Origin: Labyrinthula sp. Ha
Lineage: Eukaryota; Sar; Bigyra; Labyrinthulida; Labyrinthulaceae
NCBI GenBank assembly: GCA_015227615.1
Contig: JAALGZ010000024.1
Location: 62,001-126,000, forward strand
Reading direction: 5' to 3'
DNA length: 64,000 nt
The notes under the pieces are model-generated. The model had not been told where the DNA came from. It was given only the letters and a program-made list of their open reading frames with translations, and searched no databases. Positions 1 through 11,627 of this stretch are shown here, in pieces; the first letter of the stretch is position 1; every line of letters begins with the position of its first letter. The position numbers and the translations under genes are program-made.

Positions 1-1943
1 TGGCTACCTTGATCGGTAACAAGTAAAAATTCAGGCGCGAGATGAAAGTGCGCGTGCCACTTCCATAATGCTTTGACTACTTCTTTCGCTTCTACTTTCG
101 GGCAAAAATGTAATAACGTCGTTCGCGTTAAGCTATCAACTACTGTAAGTATCCACCCTGACCTGTTGATGTACAAAAAATCACTATACAACACTTGGCG
201 TGCTTCCCTTCCGAATTCCGTAACATTCAATGGCCTATTTATTATCAAGGAGCGTCGCTGGCAGTGCAGACACTGCCTCCTGAATTTCTTCAACGTTTGC
301 AGAAACAGCGCTTTTAATCCCTTCTCAATGGTGTAGTGTTTTCTGATGAATTCAGCTTCTCGTTTCTCAGCTCCATGATTAAAGACCGCGTGTGCATGTA
401 CTATGGCATATGGAATCAAATGTCTGGAAAGAACTATTTTTCCTCTCTCCCTCCATACTTCCTTCAGGTTCACATTTTCGAGCTGCTGTATCTTCAGAAC
501 AAACAATTCATCCATCACCCCCCAAGATGCAGCAGGGCTACGATTCTTACTGGGGTGCCTCCCACTCACGTGGAAGCTGTCTACAAGTTTCCAATATTCT
601 TCTTCTGCGCGAGTTACTATTTTTACCGGGATCTGCTCTTTCCCAGTAGCTCCTGGGTTCATCCAGGGGCTGATGATGTCTGGTGGGATGTTCCTGTAAC
701 CAGGTAGATGGTAGACCTTCAAATTCATAGTCATGAAGTCAGCCGCCCAGCAACCCAGTCGCGCCGCGTATGCTTTTATGCTGACTTGTTTCGGCGACAG
801 TATCCCCACCAGGTTTCGGTGGTCCGTGAACAAAATTGTTTCACGAAAATTATATAGCAGGTAGTAAGGGAACTTCTTAAGAGCCACCACTACTGGGAAC
901 AGTTCCTTAGAACTGATGTGCCAGTCGAATGATAACCCCTTAAAGGTTCCGCTAGTCATGGAAATGATTCTAAAATTCGAAGCATACGGGTTCTCGGTAT
1001 TAACCTCCTCCTTTGTTTGCGCTAAAATTAAGCTCCAGTAGAAGTCACTAGCGTCACAAAAAATGTAAGTAGGTTCCAGGTGGTTATAATGACCCAGAGT
1101 TCGATGTAATGATTTTCTCAACACCTCTTTCAGTTGCTCAAAAGCTTCTCTCATCTCATCTGTCCATTTTATTAGCAGCTTCTTCCTCTCTAGTGTCTTG
1201 ATTTTCTCCGCTATGCTGCAGTTCTTTGTTATTCTGTGGCGTAATTTAGAGAATCCTGGTAGGATAGAACAAAGGAAATTGGCTGTGTAAATGAACTGAG
1301 CTAGCTCATGCACGTATCTCGGGTTCGCTCGAGATAATAGCTCATCTACATACGAACGGTCATACTGGTACCCTGAGCCATCCACTTTTCTTCCACAGAA
1401 GGTAGCAAATAACCCCACCAAGTGACATTTGTCCACATTCAATCGTAAGTTCAGCTCTTCTATCCTCTTCAAGTATCTCTCTAATATTTTGAATAGTTCT
1501 TCTAATGATCCAGCCATGATGACGGTGTCATCAATCCATTGCATGCAGTTTCTTGGCCATATCCCAGCCTTTACTAGCACATCGTAGATCTGGCGCATGC
1601 TAAATAATGATAGCGTGTTGTTCCACCCCTGGGGCGCTCCTTTAAAACTATACGCCACCCCTGAAGGTGTAGTGAAAGTGAATAAACGCCCTGTTTCCAT
1701 TGTGCAAGGCAAGTAATCAAAACCTGACAACAAATCAAAGGAACTAAAAAACTTCATCTCTCGGGCCCGCAACAACTGTACTTCTATTTTAGGTAGGCTG
1801 TTACGTACTTCCTGCGTTATTTTGTTCAGTGGGCGAAAGTCTACCACAAGCCTAAATTTTTTAGGCCCTTTCTTCGGTACAACCAGTACCGCCATTGCCG
1901 TAGTCGGATTATTGTTAACCCGAATGATGCCGGCCTTTAGCAT
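1..1943 (-). mobile_element. pol region (RT, RNase H, part of integrase) of the same element
   Basis: Minus-strand translation gives reverse transcriptase from about 1920 down to about 1250, including the palm signature WIDDTVI (a YxDD variant) near 1535. An RNase H segment (CDASD near 1060, TDHRN near 820) follows, then a linker and the start of an integrase core (near 130-190) that runs off the window. The order RT, RNase H, integrase fits Ty3/gypsy. It looks open across the visible part. Confidence 0.82.
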
Positions 1944-4139
1944 CTACTTAAGCCTACGATCCAGAAATTCCTCCTGTTCGTAGCCTAGTGGGTGCTGGTT
2001 CAATACACCTACTGACTTACCCTCCACTATATTACATTCGATCGGAGGTAAGTTACTCAATACAGTAGGAGACTCTCCATCTCCAAATGAACCACTGTAC
2101 TTTACAAATAGGGATGTAAATCTTGTTCTCCACACCTCAGAATTCTTGAAGACTGTAAGATCCAAAGAGCTCATCATCGTTAATAATTTAGCTGCTATTC
2201 TTTTTTTATCTTCCTCACGGCTCACATCCAGGTTTGCTCCAACATCAATTTTTCCATCGGTGTCAAAATCTTCCTCTTCATCTTCTGGATTGAAGTTAAC
2301 TGGCTCGTCCGAACAGAGTTTCGTGGGCCATGATATTGCCCTAACCATCTGTTCGAATTCTTCTTCTGGAGGCAGAATATATTCAACATCGTCATCATCC
2401 TTCTCAACTTCAAGCTTTTCTAGCTTCAAAACTCTTCCATCCTTCCACTCCTCCAATTCCCTGAGCCAATTAACATCCTCCTCGTACAATGCAGTTACCT
2501 TCTTCACAGTCGACCCTTCCTCCAAGAACCAATCCACTAGTGGACAGCTCCGTTCCATCACTTTTACCTCCGCCTTAGTTGATTGCATCTTACTCCTCAA
2601 AGCTGAAATTGGGTCTAGGCAATGATTTCTCAGGACATCATTCCCAATTATTATGTCATCCCATTTTTCAACTTCTAAGATCATGGCATAAACATTCGGT
2701 AAAATATATGTAGTAGCATCAATAAAAATCTTCACCTCTCTCATGTAACTAACCTCATGTACTTCGTATTGGGATCTACCTGCCGCGACCACTTTCACGG
2801 CGTTCCTCAGTTTAACTACTTCCGTACAGAATTTTCTTAACCTGGAGTTGATAGCACTCCTGAAAGCGCCACTATCCAGCAAGGCAAAAAACATCTCATT
2901 TCCTCCATTAATTCTTACTTTAACTTCTGCATCTCTCTGCACCCTGTTGTATCTAATAACCTTGGGTCCATCCTCAAAACTCTTCTCCACTCTGCTCGCT
3001 ACGGTATTCCTCTCAACTACACAGTTCATCATGATGTCATTTCCAAACAAATCATTAGCGTGTTGAATGTGATCAACCTCATAGTCCTCTCCCTCTTTGA
3101 TTTCATTCAACTGAGCTATTTTTGTATCTTCCGAACGTCTCACTCCATCTACAGATATTTGTGTTTGGTTCATTGCCTCCGTCAGACCCGTAATAATAGA
3201 AGCATCGTCTCTATCTTCCTCAACGCCAGCAACATTATTATTCTCCTGTATTTCGCGCCTCTGATCCTCTTTCTTCTTCTTCCACTTCTCAATGTATTTA
3301 TCCCATCTTTCATTAAGTATTCTCACACTAGGCCGTTCGTATCTTGGCTTGCTGTGTTTCTTTAACCAGCATCTTGCTTCATGATGGCCAAAGAAAAAAC
3401 AGTAAAGGCATAAATATTTTTCTTGAAATCTGCACTCCCCACCATGCTCTGTTTTCTTGACAGCTATCTTCGTAACGTTCATCTCTTTCGCCCTTGCTAT
3501 TACATGCTCCGGAGGTATACAGGACAAGATGTATTTCTTGAGGTTTTTTCTGTCTTTACTTTCCAGGTCATTCCTAGTCTCCAAATCTTTGTGCCTCACC
3601 CAAATGTAACTGGGAAGTATTGAGAATATGGCTTTTGCTATCTGTTTGGGTTTTATTTTTGCACTAGACGGTAGTTCTGCAACTAACTTACTCACTTTAA
3701 TAAAAACCAATTCTACAGCCTCTTCGGGTTCGATATCTTCTCTGAATTCCACATATTTTTTGATCATCTCCCCTATGGTTAAATCCTCTCTGATTTTATT
3801 CTTCTTCAATTTTTCCTTCAAGTACTTTATGATGCTCTCGTTTGATACCGTTTTTCCTAACGCTTCCATTGCTTCATAAACTTTAAAAGAAATTCTCTGC
3901 TTCAATTTAACCACAGTCTTCTGGTGATCACTCAAACGTTCGTATTGGTATAAAAATTTCTCAATTCCTTCGACTGAAAAATCTCCAAGTTTTTCTATCT
4001 CGGGAGTTTGATTTACTAAAGTTCCCATTAGGGTGGTTAATATTTTCATATGATCTTCGTTTAATTCTTGTAGCATCTTCTTCATTTGGGCTTGATTCAT
4101 CGCCCTAGGAGTAGTCTCTTTCTTTTCCACTCCACTCAT
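1944..4139 (-). mobile_element. gag-protease region of the Ty3/gypsy-type element
   Basis: This is a reading frame of about 731 residues. The N-terminal half is charged and helical, as in capsid-type Gag proteins. A CCHC zinc knuckle (C-x2-C-x4-H-x4-C) follows at roughly residue 240. An acidic linker comes next, then a retropepsin-like stretch with the motif LDSGA near residue 420 and a hydrophobic segment containing IIIGND, typical of retroelement proteases. Pol follows immediately downstream on the same strand. The assignment rests on the knuckle, the protease motif and their order. Confidence 0.82.
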
Positions 4140-4142
4140 AAT

Positions 4143-6713
4143 TCCAGACTCTTAATAGAATATCACTCGGTTTCTTTTTTTCTGCTTCTTAGAAAACTTC
4201 TCTGTATAAAATTCACCTTAGTTCCAGGAAAGTTTTCAATATTGCAATATTGAGGTTTTCCGTTCAGATAAACAAAATAAACAAGACGTGCGCAACCAGA
4301 ACGTGTGAACGTAAAGAAATTATAAGCAGTAAAGTGTATTCTTGACAATAAAGTATCCAAATATAGCTTCAAAAAAACAGTAAATAGTGAACGAAGACTT
4401 TCTTTATTCCAAACTTAACTTTTATTACCACCGCTAACGGCTATATTTCACTATTCCTGAGTCACTCTTAATGACGTGTTCATGTAGTACTAGTTCCCAT
4501 AAATCATAAATACTCCAACTGCATAAATATGCACCCTTATTTCAGAATCAAGTCAGCTCAACTATTACACCTTTCGGAAATAAAGTGACACTTCCCAATA
4601 AACCCATTTTTACTCAACAGAAAACACAAATGAAAAACAAAAAAAAGAAGCGTTTAACGAGTCTAAGAAGAAGGTAATGGATCTCCAAGACGATAGAAAA
4701 ACGGCTGAGCCGGATAATTTGATCCTCTTTAGAGAATCCACACCTGAAGTAATGTTTGGAGCACTTGAGAAGTAGTTGGAAACTGATTTGGAAGGAAAAA
4801 GTTTTGCCCCACCGCTTTTCAGAAGAAGGCATACGCAGAACCTTCGGATTTATTATACTAATGCTACGACAATGTAATGTGAATTAGATTTCTCTCAAAT
4901 CTCACCTGTATGAATTTAATATTGACTTTGATCTTGACCTTAGTAATTAAATCTTTCAAGCTAAGTCTTTTGGTCATTCAGGTCATGAAGTAAAAGTCGA
5001 TAAAAACAAAAGAAAATTTGGCTCTTAAGCAAAACAGGAAGAAATGGAGATGATTAGCTGCCTAGAAATTGCTGGCATACCATTAACAGTTGTAAAAGTT
5101 AGACTATATCGTAGAGTTCGTGGAAACTAAGAAAAAGGACTTACATAAACGTGAATCGTAGAGAGCTAGAGAAGAAGGTAGAAACACAGTAGAGAGAAAT
5201 GCTCAAAGGTTAATCAAAATTGATCAAGTCTGTTTAACTATGCGTGGAACATTGGAATTGTACTACTCACCCACCATTCTTTTCTTATTCTCCACTTTCT
5301 CTTCGCGGAATTTTGCTATATAGTACACACTTCACCTAGCCAACCGTTCCATGGCAAATCTTCACATTCAGATTGAAATGTATTAATAAACATGGTTTGA
5401 TCATGAGCAGAATAAAACTCTTCCATGAATAAGCGTCATGTGCTTTTACTGGCAGAACCATTCTTCCTTATTAATAAAATAAAAAACCGAAGATTCATCG
5501 TGAGCTGAAACAGGTTCAATGAATAAGGCCTTTTGACATCAACTCCAGAAACCACTCTCGAAACGGCTCGACATAATAGCAACATCCTGATCCCTATGCC
5601 TAACTCCAATCTGAAAACCCAGAACCTACCGTTCTTTTTCGACAGGAACATTTAAACCCAGCCCTGATACCTATGACCATCCTCCTATGTGCACAAATGA
5701 GAAAACTTAACCTAAATCACATGCAAGGTTATTGATCTTCCATTGTAAGTCTGTTAGGGTCATTGGCTATCTTTTTTACAAAGCCTAATCCTAGCCACAT
5801 GTTTTTTTTCTGCTGGTATCCGTTCATTATTTTGCGAAATTTTTCTTCTTGCACTTGAGATCTGCTACCTTGTTAGTTCATGGAGGCCTAGTCTTCGTTC
5901 TAACTTTTCCAGCGAATATCTCTTGAAACTAAACTAAATCATATTTTCAAAAAAGCTTAGAAACTTGAATATGCATGAAACAACTCTTCATTAACTTTCT
6001 TCTATCCTGAAAAAATATACATGTTCTTCATATTCTTCTTTCTTTCGTTAATTGATGTTGTTTCCTTTGCTTCACAAAATAATTCCTAGCCAAAAAGTTA
6101 AACTCTCTGCTTCAATCAACTTACAAACTTCAATATATGTGAAATATCTCTTTGTTGACTTTCCACTCACGTTAGAATATACATATCCTCTTCATATTCT
6201 TCTTTAGTTTCCTGTTTATTTTATTTTTTTTATTTTTCTTGTTGATATCTTTGATAAAATTCTTTGTTTTTTAGTTTGTAAGTAATATATTAGGCATTTT
6301 CTTTACCCAATAAAAAAATCTGCCAATCAGACTAGGGTGATCGTCGAACAGTTGACTTTTATAAATTCTGACTCAAACTAGCTTGTATGTATATGTAGCA
6401 TTATAAAGTACTATTGCCATCAGCTGTTTTCTTCGTATTGAAGATTCTATCTTGAATACTAAATAGAATAAGTATGTTGCAAAAATTTTGTTTCCTTAGA
6501 GCAAATAACAACCTATAAATAAGAAAATGTAAAGCGCTGACCTTGTTTCCAGGATTAACTCGATAAAAACTATTATAGGCCTCTCTTCTTAGATATTATA
6601 CAACATTTTACTTGAGTGACTGGTATTATGTAGCATTCGTGACTGGTTGGTAATTATTATAACCTAAGTTTACTGTTTCTTTATCTTGTTCTGAGCAACT
6701 ATGTAACAGCTTC
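4143..6713. other. Intergenic DNA right of the retroelement
   Basis: I see no supportable gene here. The part next to 4139 may include the element's leader or LTR. A few short frames on both strands (for example around 4640-4760 and 5040-5130) have a coding flavour but are interrupted, so they may be remnants. A diverged direct repeat lies at 5958-6210. Confidence 0.5.
5958..6210. repeat. Diverged direct repeat, two copies about 165 bp apart
   Basis: Positions 5958-6045 and 6122-6210 share the same order of short blocks: an AACTTNAATAT block, then TTGACTTT or TTAACTTT, then an exact shared TTCATATTCTTCTTT preceded by a TATACAT block. The copies differ at many positions. No coding meaning is seen. 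Confidence 0.5.
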
Positions 6714-8930
6714 AAATGAAATTAAATTTTGAGAGATGTGCTGCAGATATTCGCAAAAAGTTTGGGGCAACTTTTGACTCCAAAGTCAGATACTCCTCCT
6801 GATCTGATTCGGCTGAGGAGTTTCTCAAAAAAAAAACTTTCAATACTTGGATCAGAGCAGCGACGCCCAGAATGATGGTTTTCCATAGGCGACATTTTGC
6901 GGGGGCTGGCAAACATTTTGTGTTGATTAAAACGCAAGAGTACGAGGAAGAACTGTGTTGAATCGAGATACCAAAGAGAAAAATCTTCAATGAAAAATTC
7001 TAGAGCCCCTAAGGCTATTTCAGAATAAAACTTTAAGGAAATAGGCTGAAACTAGCTGTTATTTCCCAAAAGAAATTATCGAACTGATTAGCAGGCTTAC
7101 CAACGGACACTCTAAGTGGAAAATTCGCGCCCCTCATTATTTTGATGAGCAAATCAACTGAGCAAACTGGGATTGAAACTGTAAAAGACTTAAAAGATGT
7201 GAAATTAAATTTAGTTCAGTCAAAAAACGCTCGTTTGAAGACAATATTAAGCTTAATCTTGGTAGTTCTAAGTACATTTTCGTCCAAGGAAAATGAGAAT
7301 CAATATAATCATGAGGTGAAAATGCTTGGAAAGATTAAAAGATATAAAAAATAACTTATAAGAGAAGAGTCAAAACAGTTAAAAACTTAGGAGTTGGTGA
7401 CGATGGCATTGCAGCATCATCTGCTGCTCCTCATCGCAATTTTCCGGACACGTTGTATGACGAAGCACAATTAAGAAGGGATGGGAATAAAGCTAAAGCA
7501 GGAGTTCATTGTTGTGAGGATAATAATAATAATAAAAGGTTAACCACCTGTGACAACGAATTCTTTGAACGTAGAGGAAAATTTTATCTACATTGGGGTA
7601 ATCCCAAAGAAAGCAAAGCTTTGTTAAGTGAATTTAGTCTTCAAGAAAAAATAAACTAAATAAAGAGATGTATATGGGGATGGTATCCACTTGGATAGTA
7701 TCCATACAATCAAGAAAGAGGGGTTATTAGCAACGTTCCGTTGATGGTTCGATTGTTTTATTAAAACCAATGATTTCTGATATACAATGATGGAAAGCGA
7801 GTCAAACATAGTTTCATGGACCAGAATACTGCTTCTGAAAAACTCAGACGCTACCATAATAGAAGAGATCAAACCATTAGAGAGTACTGTTGAGTCAATT
7901 GATGTCTGATATATTATCAGCAGAAAACACTTCTTGATGATGTTGGACTCAACTCTATCTGGCAATAACGGTAATGAAAGATTGAATTTCGCCACTAGGT
8001 TGCCGGATGTATTGACTAGAGGCTTTCTGAAGACATGAATATTGATCCAATTATCGAAAATACTTTGATCGAGCTTCAATATAAGTCTCAAAAGCAAAAC
8101 CTGGGAATAAAGAAATAAAACAAAGTTCGCTGCGCGTTGATACAAAATTTTCTCGCTTTTTCGTGTAGTGTTACTCAGGGGATTAAAACTTTCCACTCAG
8201 CCATCAAATAGTAAGACACCTTCAAATCTACCATTAAAACTTGGACCCTTAATGAGTTTATCATTTACCGTGAGAATACTGTAGATAAGTACACGGAGAA
8301 AACTCAAAAAACAAGGATTTGATAAGGGAATATAAGGTGCTTTTAAAGGAGGTAGATACACTGTTCAAAAAACAGTTGCTGTTAATTGGAGGCTACAGAA
8401 TCATTGAAATGCTTAGTGAGTGTAAGTTTGATGAAAATTGTTTAACAACGAGCAAAAGACATATTCTGTATACAGGGGAAATGGATGGGATTATAGTTTC
8501 GTCTTGCGGTTGCAATACATGTAGGTTCTTTTTTTTCCATGCAGGCACTATGCTATATATTATGATCGTAAAAGGATTGAATAGTTTGATATAGGGCATC
8601 TTTGCATCCGATAGTGGTTTCAAGATTGTGTTCTTTACAAACTTGCTGTTCGGAAATGGCCTAAGACACTTCTGGGTATTAGGAGGGGTATAGTTCAAAG
8701 CTAATATTCCACCACTTGAGCTTGTTTAAATTCAAAGAAAGCTGAAGATTAAGTTCTCCCAGAATCTCACTGAATAAAAAGTTCTCATGGAAGAAGAAAA
8801 ACGCAGCAGTGAGTTAAAGAATGAGGTCTATACGGTTTCCCTGAAGACCATCTTCACCGTGAAGGATACCCGCATGAAAATTTTGAGAATATACATGGAC
8901 GTCGGAGGAAAGTGGGTCAATGTTTGATTC
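6714..8930 (+). pseudogene. Decayed coding remnants, unknown family
   Basis: Plus-strand pieces with protein-like composition follow one another but are cut by stops and frame changes. Examples are a basic segment at 6714-6960 (including RMMVFHRRHFAGAGKHFVLI), a Lys-rich segment at 7142-7350, a polar segment at 7400-7659, a segment at 8319-8594 with CGCNTC, and 8785-8925. I do not recognise the family. It could be a dead transposon gene or a dead host gene. The 190-codon frame on the other strand (7624-8196) shows no recognisable features and is probably accidental. Confidence 0.3.
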
Positions 8931-9311
8931 AACAAAGAAAAGAGTCAGGGAGGAAGGGAAAGCATCGAAGGTTACCTTTCGAAAGAAGTCCTTCTAACTG
9001 ACATTTATAAACCATTACTGATCCCTTCCTTCTCTTTTTTTCCCTTGGACTTAATTCTTTAACGCAATCTCTATTCCTTCTTCCTTTCCTGATCGTTTAA
9101 TATATTATGTAGAAAAACATTGAACTTCATCATTTTCTTATGTGGTTTCGTTTTTTCTTATTGATCAAAAAAGTCTTGGAAGAATAATTGGCCTTACCAC
9201 CATGTCACTCGCTGTTAAGTAATAATTCTAACCCTATCTCATTTTCTTTTTCTTGATCCTTTATTATTTCATTTTTTATTTTAATTTCTTTTGCAACATA
9301 AACAACCCGTT
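8931..9311. other. Intergenic DNA left of duplicated unit A
   Basis: T-rich sequence with no open frame or repeat that I can support. It ends where similarity to unit B begins, at the shared TTAGCT. Confidence 0.5.
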
Positions 9312-11627
9312 TAGCTACAATAGATCAAGTATATTTTTAAGAATGCTCTTTTGTTCCATTGTGCCCTCTTTCCGCACAATAATACTTTTGGAAATATAAA
9401 CATCTAGTATATTTTGCCTCAGCCAGTTTCCAAAATATCTTAATTCACATCTAAAATAACTTCTAAATCTGCTTCAAACCCATTTCCCCATCAGAATAAC
9501 CACTTGAATGGATCACTTATATTCAATTTAGGCATTGACATATTATCATCTGGGGCTTCTCTGTTTGTTCCATTTGGGAAAACTGTCTGATCTAAGTTAA
9601 AAAGAAGTTTACATGTAGTTTTAATCATTTTCTGGATCGAAATACCTACTGTTCAGCTCCATTTGGCTTGAATAGATTTTCTACATCTGATTTAAAGACG
9701 CAAATATCATCTTCTATCGTTACATTGCTTTGTTCTCTCAAAATAATCCATGCATCTTCTTTTAACAACAAGTTAAGGTTCAACAGTGAATAGGAATTTT
9801 AGTTTATGATTATCTGGTTCATTTTTCTTTGCTTAGTTTTCTGAATTGATGCTTCTGTTTGCTCTTTCATATATGATATAACTTTTTTGAGTTGTTTCTT
9901 TGAATAATTATTTTGGACAATTTCACAATTGGGCTAATAAGAATTAGAGATATCTAACCCCAGAGTCAAAACATCTTAGTCGGATGTTGCCCACCAAAAG
10001 ATTCTTCATAGTATCTCGGTAGAACATCAAAGGCTTAATAGTTATTATTTACAAAATATCTTTGTTGTTACAAAGTTTATACTTATGACTGGTTTATTTC
10101 TTGACTGTGGATTTGTTTATTCTGCTAGGCACATTTTATACCTTTATGCATAAAGCCAGAGTGAAACTCTTAAAGGTGATTGGTAGGTGACGTACCAGCT
10201 CGTGCATTTCATGTAACACTTATTCGGGAAGAATGCTATTAAAGTTAAAAAGATTTTCCAGTTTCACTGGCTCAGAAAATCACATGTCTGTGAATTTTAT
10301 ATATTATTGAAAACTTCATTCTACGTTTGGTACAATATTTTCATTACACGGATATAAAATTGTAACTTCCATGAAGTAAAATCATACCAAGGCTTTGTAT
10401 CATTGTTGGTGTGAAGCTAGTCAATGTAAATAAATTTCTACTTTGAGGTTATGCCAGTTTCATAATACATGATATACCTGGAAACAATTGGCGGTGTAGC
10501 GTCTTAGTATCATTCTAATATTTCGAATAAACATGGGAATTTGTTGCGCTTGTAAGATATATTTTTAATAAAATTATAGGTATTGGTCAAAGTTAATAAT
10601 ATACTTTTTTTCCAGTCCAATACTGTGAGTTGTTATGATTAGACAAAACATGTTCTTAATTTAAAATATTATTGACCTCTTTCTCCCAAAGCGGGTTATG
10701 AGCACTTTAGCAGTGTTTGATACCCCATGATACATAATTCACTCACATTCCTGTCGACAAAAGTTGCAAGTGATGTCATATAACCACTTAACAGTGTATA
10801 ATTATTATAAATATACTTCAATAGGGTCATCTCACTTGCTAAAAGGTCTCATTGAGTATGATAACATTAGGATCCACACGTTTCTGGTACCAATGATGAT
10901 GACTTTGTATACCCTTTGACACGTCCAAGTTTAACACTAGAAAAAGTAAGGTTATAAAATTTTCTTTTAATTTCACAAGTTTCTTATGGGTCTATTTGTG
11001 AAAACCGCTTGTCCTTTTCTTGTCCGCTAGGTTGTACAAAACTGGTGTACACCTTAAATTCCTTCACTAGAGCCTTAGGGTACAAATGTAAATGCTGTTG
11101 GCGAGGCGCTTGATGACAATAAAATAGCTCACTTACTTGAAACATTACCAAGCTGCTTATGAGGAATAATTATATTAACTTGAATGGCACTTTGCCAGAG
11201 GTTCTCAATTTGAACAGAAAACACAGTACCTTCTTCTCAAAGAGTCTAACATGGAGCTAAAGCTTCAATAAAACTAGCTATATACCTAAATTATAAGGTT
11301 CTACAACAAGAAACTTATTATTTACACATAGTTTTCACCCCATAAAGTATGAGAAGTGCTTTTCTGGAGTAGCATAATCTTATCTGACAGGAAAAAAGAG
11401 ACCTTGAGTGAATGGGAAATATATGTGTGAAAAATTGTTTCTGACTCACCCACATTGTATGTCTAGTGAAGAGACATGCGAGAGCCTGAAGCAACGAAAA
11501 AAACTACTTAACATTAACATTACGACGGAGAACAAATAAAAAACAACAAACGAAATATACAAGAACATAACAAAGAGACTGTGGTAACAATATGACAGAT
11601 CATAAAAAACAAATGCACGTTGGGTCG

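Larger units (their letters stand above)
1..4139 (-). mobile_element. Ty3/gypsy-type LTR retroelement, cut by the left edge
   Basis: An old virus-like element read right to left. The gag-protease part lies at 1944-4139 and the pol part (reverse transcriptase, RNase H, start of integrase) at 1-1943. The order protease, RT, RNase H, integrase is that of Ty3/gypsy (Metaviridae). The visible coding parts look largely whole, so the copy is probably fairly young. The 3' end and its LTR lie outside the window, so I could not compare the LTRs or date the copy. The upstream LTR or leader should lie just right of 4139, but its edge cannot be fixed from one copy. Confidence 0.85.

Noticed and set aside
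7624-8196. 190-codon minus frame
   Set aside because: No recognisable features, composition like background, and it lies opposite plus-strand remnants.
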